Below are positions 7,359 through 13,640 of a stretch of 26,457 nt of DNA, piece by piece. The stretch comes from DATHWB01 sp040905965. GTDB lineage: Bacteria > Actinomycetota > Acidimicrobiia > Spongiisociales > ZC4RG35. Every line of letters begins with the position of its first letter. Position 1 is the stretch's first letter. The position numbers and the translations under genes were made by a program. The notes below the pieces were generated by a model. The model was not told where the DNA came from and did no database searches. It saw only the letters and a list, made by a program, of their open reading frames with translations. The DNA is taken from contig JBBDQP010000078.1 of NCBI GenBank assembly GCA_040905965.1, positions 1 to 26,457 of the forward strand, in the 5' to 3' direction.

Positions 7359-9251
7359 ATGGCACGGAGACCACGACTGACCACACCCATGGTGCGCGTC
7401 GACGGTGAGTTACGGCCCGCAACATGGGACGAGGCGATGCGACGGGCGGCGGAAGGCATGACCGCGGTACAACACGCCCACGGCCCCACCGCGATCGGCA
7501 TGTTCTCGTGTTCAAAAGCGACGAACGAGATGAACTATCTCGCCCAGAAGTTCGGGCGTACGGTGCTCGGCACCAACAACATCGACTCGTGCAACCGCAC
7601 TTGACACGCTCCCAGCGTCACCGGTCTGGTGGCAACGCTCGGAGCAGGCGGAGGGACGAGCTCTTATGAGGAGATCGAGAACGTCGATCTGATCCTCCTG
7701 TGGGGCTCGAACGCCCGCAACGCCCATCCCATCTTCTTCCACCACCTCCTCAAAGGGGTGCACAACGGCGCGCGCCTGTACGTGATCGACCCGCGCCGGT
7801 CGGAGTCCGCCCAGTGGGCAGACGTGTGGCTGGGAATCGACGTCGGATCCGACATCGCCCTCGCCAATGCGATGGCGAAGGTGATCATCGACGAGGGTCT
7901 CGCCCACACCGACTTCATCAACCACGCCACCAGCGGTTTCGAGGCGTACGCCGAGACGGTCGCCGCCTACACCCTCGACAGGGGTGAACAGATCACAGGA
8001 ATTCCAGGTGATGTCATCCGCGAGATGGCGATCGCCTACGCCACCGCCGAGACCGCCCAAATCTGTTGGACACTCGGCATCACCGAGCACCACAACGCCA
8101 CCGATAACGTCCTGGCCCTCATCAGCCTCGCCCTGTTGACAGGGCACGTCGGACGGTACGGCTCCGGACTGGTGCCGATACGCGGGCAGAACAACGTCCA
8201 GGGCGGAGGCGACATGGGCGCCCTGCCCAACAACCTGCCCGGATTCCAGAGCGTGGAAGACGATGTGCTGCGAGGGAAGTTCGAGGCCACGTGGGGGCGG
8301 GAGATTCCAAGCAAGCGCGGCTGGCATCTCACCCAGATGTTCGAGGCGATGGACGCCGACAAGCTCAAGGGCCTCTACGTCATCGGCGAGAATCCCGCCC
8401 AATCCGAGGCCAACACCGCACACACGCTGGGCATGCTCGGCAAGCTCGATTTCATGGTTGTCCAAGACATCTTTCTCACGAAGACCGCGGCGATGGCCGA
8501 CGTGGTGTTCCCTGCCGCCGCCGACTGGTGCGAAGCCGAAGGCACTGTCACGTCGTCCGAGCGGCGGGTGCAGCGGGTCAGAGCCGCCCTCGTGCCCCCT
8601 GGCGAAGCCAAGACGGACATCACGATCATCTCGATGTTCGCCGAGGCGATGGGACGCGGGTGGGGATATCCGAGCGCAGAAGAAGCGTGGGACGAACTGC
8701 GCTCGTTGTCGCCCGCCCACGCCGGAATGAGCTATCGGCGACTCGACGAGTTGGGCGGCCTCCAGTGGCCGTGTCCCGACGAGGACCACCCTGGCTCTCA
8801 GTTCCTCCACGCCCGTCTGTGGTCAGACGACGTCGGCACCCCTGCACCATTCATCCCGGTGGAGTTCGTCCCGCCGGTGGATCGGCTCACCGACGAATAC
8901 CCGCTGCGAATGACGACCGGACGCCACCTCGACGGCTACAACACCGGCGTGCAATCAGGCGGTTTCGACTCACCCATTCGCATCGGCGCCACCCTGGACG
9001 TCTCGGCTGAAGACGCCGAGCGACTGGCGCTCGTGCCGGGGGAGACCGTGCGCGTCGCATCGCGGCGAGGCTCCATCGAGGCACCGGTCAGAATCGACCC
9101 GGGGTTGCGCCCCGGACTGACGTTCATGGCCGTCCACTATCCCGACGAAATCGACGTCAACGAGTTGACCATCGAAGCGTGGGACCCGAAGTCGGGCACG
9201 TCGGAGTTCAAAGCGACGGCGGTGCGGATCGAGAAACTGGTGAGGGTGTGA
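7359..9251 (+). CDS. fdhA: Formate dehydrogenase catalytic piece, selenocysteine-containing, lacking the N-terminal [4Fe-4S] domain
   Basis: Read through the in-frame TGA at 7602-7604 as selenocysteine, this gives 630 residues of the molybdopterin (bis-MGD) catalytic domain that oxidises formate to CO2. Sec82-His83 lie in NIDSCNRT-U-HAPSVTGL, aligning with VDCCARV-U-HGPSVAGL of E. coli FdhF. The substrate arginine is Arg275 in the VPIRGQNNVQGG block. The C-terminal cofactor domain is complete, with DEYPLRMTTGRHLDGYNTG and a final SEFKATAVRIEKL. The protein starts at RPRLTTPMVRVDG, the segment that normally follows the [4Fe-4S] motif and lysine, so that domain is missing here. It appears instead in the gene at 10989-11942. 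A strong Shine-Dalgarno supports the start. The alternative, a nonsense-broken gene, is unlikely given the SECIS hairpin and the intact sequence on both sides. Confidence 0.9.
7602..7645 (+). promoter_or_regulatory. Selenocysteine UGA codon and bacterial SECIS element
   Basis: Directly after the UGA the RNA folds as nested stems GCTCC/GGAGC (7608-7612 with 7641-7645), AGCGT/ACGCT (7614-7618 with 7635-7639) and CACC/GGTG (7619-7622 with 7628-7631). The apical loop is GGUCU (7623-7627). The loop sequence and its distance from the UGA (18 intervening bases) equal those I recall for E. coli fdhF, the SelB-binding standard. A 3-base bulge (GCA) lies on the 3' side; a slightly shifted pairing GUCACC/GGUGGC is also possible. 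SelB, tRNA-Sec and SelA/SelD would be encoded elsewhere. Confidence 0.93.
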
Positions 9252-9258
9252 TCGGTTC

Positions 9259-10992
9259 GTGGATCTGAAACTCATCGGTGCGGTTCCGACGCCGCAAGAG
9301 CTTGCGGTCGTCGCAGCCTCCGCCCCCGAGGCGGTAGTGGAAGAGACGGACGGACGGGTCATCCGTACGGAGCGCCGTTCCCTCCGCCATCACCTTCTCC
9401 CCGTCCTCGACGCCGTGCAGTCCGAGATAGGACACATCAGCCCGGGTGCGGTGGATGCTATCGCCACCCGTCTCAACGTCCCACCCGCCGAAATCTTCTC
9501 CGTGGCAACGTTCTACGCGTTGCTGTCGACCGAGCCGCGCCCGGAAACGGTCGTCCATGTGTGCGACGACGTGGCATGCCGCACGGCGGGCGCCAGGGAC
9601 TTGCTGGAGGCTTTCTCCGATCGCAGCGATGTCGTCTCGAGTCCTTGCCTCGGACAATGCGACCGCCGACCTGCTCTGTTCGTCCAACGCGCCGGCCAGC
9701 CCGACCTCGTCATCCCGGAAGCGGACGAGTCCTCGGTCCGAGCTGCTTTCGACGGAACTGCGATCTCGTCGTCCGAACCGTACGTCCACCGTGGGCCGCT
9801 CCTCTCCCGCGTCGGCCGGGTCGACCCTACGTCCCTCTCCGAGTATCGAGCCAGTGGTGGCTACGACGCCCTCGCCAAGGCGATTGAGATGGGCGGCGAC
9901 GCCGTGATCGACGAGATCACGACCGCCAACCTGCGAGGACGAGGCGGCGCGGCGTTTCCGACCGGGATCAAATGGCGGGGAGTGCGCGATCAGCCGGAGG
10001 GCGACAAGTACGTCGTGTGCAACGCCGACGAGTCAGAGCCCGGAACGTTCAAAGACCGGGTCCTGATGGAGGGCGACCCGTACTCGATCATCGAGTCGCT
10101 CACGATCGCCGGACTGTCCGTCGGTGCGCGGACGGGCTTCCTCTACATCCGCGGCGAGTACCCGGTCGCCACCGAGAGACTCCGCCATGCCATCAGCGAG
10201 GCAAGAGCAGCCGGCCTCCTGGGCGACGACGTGCTCGGGTCGGGCCGCGGCTTCGACGTCGAGCTGCGCCGCGGCCAAGGCGCCTACATCTGCGGGGAGG
10301 AGACGGCACTGTTCAACTCGATCGAAGGCTTCCGGGGAGAACCGCGACAGAAGCCGCCGTTCCCGACCACCAACGGACTCTTCGGAAGACCAACGGTCAT
10401 CAACAACGTCGAGACCCTGGTCAACGTCAACCGGATCGTCCTCGAAGGCGGCGAGCGGTTCGCGGAGACCGGGACCAAAGACTCGACAGGCACCCGCCTG
10501 TGGTGCCTGAGCGGTGACGTCGGCCGACCTGGCGTGTACGAGACCGAGTTCGGAGCGACCCTTGGCGACGTCATCGAGCTGGCGGGCGGACCCGTCGGGA
10601 ACCTCGCCTTCGTCATGTTGGGAGGTGCGGCCGGTTCTCTCGTCACCGCAGACCGGATGACCGTGCCGCTCACCTTCGAAGACAGCCGGAGCGCGGGCGT
10701 TGCCCTCGGGTCGGGTGTGATCATGTTGTTCTCCGACGCGGTCGACATGGTCGACATCGTCCGCCGCATCGCACGCTTCTTTCGAGACGAGTCGTGCGGA
10801 CAGTGCGTGCCGTGTCGGGTCGGGACGGTCAGGGTGGAAGAGGAGGTCGCTCGCGTCAGTCGCGGAATTCCGGTGAACGTCGCCCTGATCGAAGATCTCG
10901 ATGTCGCCATGAAGGACGCCTCGATCTGCGGGCTCGGCCACACAGCGGCCGCTGTGGTCAGATCGGCCATCGACCTGGGGATCCTCCGATGA
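9259..10992 (+). CDS. NuoE-NuoF fusion: NAD-reducing diaphorase subunit of formate dehydrogenase
   Basis: This 577-residue protein joins the two subunits usually called gamma and beta (FdsG and FdsB) in soluble NAD-dependent formate dehydrogenases. Residues about 35-165 are NuoE-like, with a thioredoxin-type [2Fe-2S] site at Cys102, Cys107, Cys130 and Cys134. Residues about 175-577 are NuoF-like. They carry an FMN loop NLRGRGGAAFPTG (about 224-236), CNADESEPGTFKDR, the NAD-site motif GAYICGEETAL, and a [4Fe-4S] site at Cys513, Cys516, Cys519 and Cys557. It would pass electrons from the iron-sulfur subunit to NAD+. The start is GTG at 9259, seven bases after the catalytic gene. The stop overlaps the next start by ATGA, so translation is coupled. 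Confidence 0.93.
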   Translation: MDLKLIGAVPTPQELAVVAASAPEAVVEETDGRVIRTERRSLRHHLLPVLDAVQSEIGHISPGAVDAIATRLNVPPAEIFSVATFYALLSTEPRPETVVHVCDDVACRTAGARDLLEAFSDRSDVVSSPCLGQCDRRPALFVQRAGQPDLVIPEADESSVRAAFDGTAISSSEPYVHRGPLLSRVGRVDPTSLSEYRASGGYDALAKAIEMGGDAVIDEITTANLRGRGGAAFPTGIKWRGVRDQPEGDKYVVCNADESEPGTFKDRVLMEGDPYSIIESLTIAGLSVGARTGFLYIRGEYPVATERLRHAISEARAAGLLGDDVLGSGRGFDVELRRGQGAYICGEETALFNSIEGFRGEPRQKPPFPTTNGLFGRPTVINNVETLVNVNRIVLEGGERFAETGTKDSTGTRLWCLSGDVGRPGVYETEFGATLGDVIELAGGPVGNLAFVMLGGAAGSLVTADRMTVPLTFEDSRSAGVALGSGVIMLFSDAVDMVDIVRRIARFFRDESCGQCVPCRVGTVRVEEEVARVSRGIPVNVALIEDLDVAMKDASICGLGHTAAAVVRSAIDLGILR

Positions 10993-11942
10993 GCGTCACC
11001 CTCACCATCGACGGCCGCCCCGTCACCGTCGAGGCCGGTGCAACCATCCTCGACGCATGCCAGTCCATCGGAGAGGACCAGCCGACGCTCTGCTACCTCG
11101 AGACGCTGACCCCGGTCAACGTCTGTCGAGTGTGCGTCGTCGAAGTCGAAGGGAGCCGTACGCTCGTGCCGTCGTGCTCGCGCCTCGTCGAAGAAGGCAT
11201 GTCCGTCCGCACCGACAGCGAACGCGTCGACCGATCCCGCAAGGTCGTCTTCGAGATGTTGGCGAGTTCGGTCGACCTCGAACTCGTCGACGACGACATC
11301 AAGGAGTGGATGGATCGATACGGGTGCGACGCGGAGCGGTTCGGACCGATCGGCGGACCGGTCACGGATCGTGACCACCGTCACGCCGGTCACCACCACG
11401 AACCGGACGGAGCAACGGCCGAGTCCGTCCATCAACCCGTCAAGGTCGACAACAGCCTGTATGTGCGCGACTACTCCCGGTGCATCCTCTGTTACAAGTG
11501 CGTCGAGGCATGCGGCACCGACGCCCAGAACACCTTCGCCATCGCAGTGTCCGGACGCGGGTTCGATGCCCGCATCTCGACCGAGTTCGACGTCGGGCTC
11601 ACCGACTCCGCCTGCGTGTTCTGCGGGAACTGCATCGGAGTGTGCCCGACAGGGGCGCTGATGTTCCGTTCGGAACACGAGTTGCGTGAGGCCGAGATGT
11701 GGGAGGAGGACCGCCAGGAGGTCACCACCACCATCTGCTCGTACTGCGGCGTCGGCTGCAACCTGGAACTCCATGTCCAGGACAATCGCATCGTGAAGGT
11801 GACGTCTCCCCTGGATCACTCGGTCACCAACGGCAACCTGTGCGTCAAGGGCCGTTTCGGATACGAGTACGTGCAGGAACTGGGCGATCTCGCCACCACC
11901 CCGATCGACGACGTCCTGGCGCGAGCGCGGCAGAAGGACTGA
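10989..11942 (+). CDS. Iron-sulfur subunit carrying the detached N-terminal domains of the formate dehydrogenase catalytic chain
   Basis: The 317-residue protein has four cluster sites in order. A NuoG-like [2Fe-2S] domain has Cys35, Cys46, Cys49 and Cys63. Two ferredoxin-type [4Fe-4S] motifs lie in CILCYKCVEAC (165-175) and CVFCGNCIGVC (209-219). The molybdopterin-oxidoreductase [4Fe-4S] domain has Cys250, Cys253, Cys257 and Cys285. CVKGRFGYEYV follows, in which Lys287 matches the lysine that bridges cluster and pterin in FdhF. A His-rich linker lies at 130-137. In typical NAD-linked formate dehydrogenases all of this is the N-terminus of the catalytic chain; here it ends about 25 residues after the motif. 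317 plus 630 residues is close to one undivided alpha subunit. It must assemble with the 7359-9251 product to complete the active site. Confidence 0.92.
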   Translation: MSVTLTIDGRPVTVEAGATILDACQSIGEDQPTLCYLETLTPVNVCRVCVVEVEGSRTLVPSCSRLVEEGMSVRTDSERVDRSRKVVFEMLASSVDLELVDDDIKEWMDRYGCDAERFGPIGGPVTDRDHRHAGHHHEPDGATAESVHQPVKVDNSLYVRDYSRCILCYKCVEACGTDAQNTFAIAVSGRGFDARISTEFDVGLTDSACVFCGNCIGVCPTGALMFRSEHELREAEMWEEDRQEVTTTICSYCGVGCNLELHVQDNRIVKVTSPLDHSVTNGNLCVKGRFGYEYVQELGDLATTPIDDVLARARQKD

Positions 11943-11956
11943 GAGGAACTCACCGC

Positions 11957-12778
11957 ATGGCTGAACGAGCGGGACGCCGCAAGCTGTTGGAACGGACGAT
12001 CTTCGAAGTGATCCCGATGAAGAACACGGCCGAGAAGGCCAGGGACCTTCCCGCAGGCGCGACCGTGTCTGTCACCGCGTCGCCCGACAAGGGGATGATG
12101 GCGACCGTGGAGTTGTGCGAAGCGCTGGCAGCCGAAGGCTTCGACGTCGTGCCTCACATCTCAGCCCGGCTCACCGAGTCTGGGGACCAACTCAGGATGA
12201 TCGTGGATCGGGTCCGCGACGCCGGCGCCACCAAGGCGTTCGTGGTGGGCGGAGATGTCCAGGTGGGGACCGAATTCGGAGATGCCCTCGCCCTCCTGCG
12301 TGCGTTGGACGCCCTCGACCACCCGTTCGCCGAGATCGGCGTGGCCGCCTACCCCGAAGGCCACCCCACGATCCCCGAGCATGTGCTCCAGACCTCCCTA
12401 CTCGAGAAGCAAGCCCACGCCCACTACATGGCGACCCAGATGTGCTTCGACGCCGGCAAGATCGGGACGTGGATCCGACGGGAGCGAGCCGCAGGAAATA
12501 CTCTGCCGGTCGTGGTGGGGATTCCGGGTGTGACGGATCCTGCCCGTCTACTCACCATCGGCGCCCGCATCGGCGTCGGACAGTCCCTCCGCTATCTCCG
12601 CAAGAACCGGGCGGCGGTGATCAAGCTTCTCCGGCCCGGGCCGTACGACCCGACGAAGCTCGTCGACAAGCTCGCACCGCTGGCGATGGATCCGCTCAGC
12701 AACGCAGTAGGACTCCACGTCTTCACCTTCAACCAGATAGCCGCCACGGCCGAGTGGTACGAGAAGGCGATCGGCTGA
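11957..12778 (+). CDS. Methylenetetrahydrofolate reductase (MetF)-like protein
   Basis: The 273-residue protein fits the MetF TIM-barrel family. IFEVIPMKNTAEKA aligns with the FE(F/V)xPPK opening, with Glu17 at the place of the catalytic glutamate. ATVSVTASPDKG, VPHISARLTES and the ALRGD-like AFVVGGD follow. A C-terminal half with GIPGVTDPARLL and LHVFTFNQIAATAEWYEK matches the PGI/FTxN end of MetF. It is shorter than E. coli MetF (about 296) and its opening and glycine-rich loops are divergent, so FAD use or the electron donor may differ. It may also act on another C1-folate. The start at 11957 has GAGAGGAA about 8 bases upstream and lies 14 bases after the iron-sulfur subunit. It closes the one-carbon cluster, and its stop codon directly abuts the convergent gene's stop. 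Confidence 0.8.
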   Translation: MAERAGRRKLLERTIFEVIPMKNTAEKARDLPAGATVSVTASPDKGMMATVELCEALAAEGFDVVPHISARLTESGDQLRMIVDRVRDAGATKAFVVGGDVQVGTEFGDALALLRALDALDHPFAEIGVAAYPEGHPTIPEHVLQTSLLEKQAHAHYMATQMCFDAGKIGTWIRRERAAGNTLPVVVGIPGVTDPARLLTIGARIGVGQSLRYLRKNRAAVIKLLRPGPYDPTKLVDKLAPLAMDPLSNAVGLHVFTFNQIAATAEWYEKAIG

Positions 12779-13537
12779 TCACTGGGTTGCTTCGGCGACG
12801 ATCGCCCGGATACGGGCGAGTAGAAGCTCGTCGTCACAGCGCACGCCGCTCTCGGCCCTACCCCACAGCCACAGGTCGAGCGCGGGCGCCGTCCCGGAGA
12901 TGACAGTTCCGGCCGGTTCGGACACGAGAAACGAGTCGAAGTCGTAGTCCTTGCCCGATTGCGATCCCCTTTCCACGATTCGCCCGAATCGAAGACCGTA
13001 CGAGGGCCCCCCATCCACCGACAGCGTCGCCGTCGTGTCGTCGGGGATGAAGGTCGCCCAGTCGGGGACACCATCGATATGGGTGAAGAGAAGCTCGTGT
13101 ACGCCATCGGCCGCCAGTTCCTCGTCGACCGCAGTGACATGGCCGATGGCGAGCTCGGCATCGATGCGATGGATCAACGCTTCGTGCGCCTGACGGCGCC
13201 TGACCCACCCCACGTTCCACCCGTTGGGATCCCAAGTCCAACACCGTGCTTCGGCCGGATGGCGAGACACGGCATCGATCAGTCGGGCTGACTGAACATC
13301 GAAGAGTTCGGGAAGGTCTTCGTCTGTGGGTCGCGAGAGTTCGGCCACGCCGGCGTCGTCCAACAACAGATCGCCGGCGATCGTCGCCCAGAAATTCTGG
13401 ACGCCGGCGAGATGCCAGGTGAGATCGGCCAGGTTCCAGCCGGGACAACTCGGAACCGCGGCTTCGGGATCACCATTGTGGGCGCACTCGGAGAACCGGG
13501 CGGATTCCGAGTGGAGCACGTCGACGTAATCGATCAC
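12779..13537 (-). CDS. Maleylpyruvate isomerase family, mycothiol-dependent enzyme homologue
   Basis: With the GTG start at 13537 this is a 252-residue two-domain protein. The N-terminal DinB-like (MDMPI_N) domain includes AVPSCPGWNLADLTWHLAGVQNFW and the metal/thiol motif HEALIHRIDAEL, which supplies the Glu and His ligands known from the C. glutamicum enzyme. A smaller C-terminal domain contains DLWLWGR. Family members use mycothiol, the actinobacterial thiol, in detoxification or isomerisation; the substrate here is unknown. I preferred 13537 because upstream sequence runs into a large hairpin at 13584-13616. A TANNNT box (TAGCCT) seven bases upstream suggests leaderless expression. It converges on the MetF-like gene. 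Confidence 0.8.
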   Translation of the reverse strand: MIDYVDVLHSESARFSECAHNGDPEAAVPSCPGWNLADLTWHLAGVQNFWATIAGDLLLDDAGVAELSRPTDEDLPELFDVQSARLIDAVSRHPAEARCWTWDPNGWNVGWVRRRQAHEALIHRIDAELAIGHVTAVDEELAADGVHELLFTHIDGVPDWATFIPDDTTATLSVDGGPSYGLRFGRIVERGSQSGKDYDFDSFLVSEPAGTVISGTAPALDLWLWGRAESGVRCDDELLLARIRAIVAEATQ

Positions 13538-13583
13538 GGGAGGCAGGCTACGACACAGAGAACGAGTACTGCCCTCGGAATGC

Positions 13584-13616
13584 CAGAGAACCCCGGGCCT
13601 CGCCCGGGGTTCTCTG
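13584..13616 (-). terminator. 15-bp perfect hairpin after groEL
   Basis: CAGAGAACCCCGGGC (13584-13598) and its exact reverse complement (13602-13616) flank a 3-base loop, 24 bases past the groEL stop. It is by far the strongest inverted repeat I saw in an intergenic region. There is no T-run on the minus-strand 3' side, as is common for actinobacterial terminators. It separates the heat-shock pair from the downstream mycothiol-type gene. Confidence 0.75.
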
Positions 13617-13640
13617 AATTGAATGGACGGAGTCCTGGAC

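Noticed and set aside
5527..7515. Long 662-codon open frame on the minus strand, antisense to fhs
   Set aside because: It mirrors the codon pattern of fhs, has no recognisable motif, is Arg/Val/Asp-rich low-information sequence and runs through the terminator and leader region.
7602..7604. TGA read as a true stop, making 7359-7604 a truncated pseudogene and 7629-9251 (GTG start) a separate gene
   Set aside because: Homology to FdhF runs unbroken through the codon, the codon aligns with the known selenocysteine, and a SECIS hairpin follows at the canonical distance.
7512..8810. 432-codon minus-strand frame antisense to the formate dehydrogenase catalytic gene
   Set aside because: A shadow of the GC-rich coding strand; no family motif and no plausible ribosome-binding context.
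10284..11819. 511-codon minus-strand frame across the junction of the NuoEF fusion and the iron-sulfur subunit
   Set aside because: It is antisense to two well-supported genes and shows only shadow composition.
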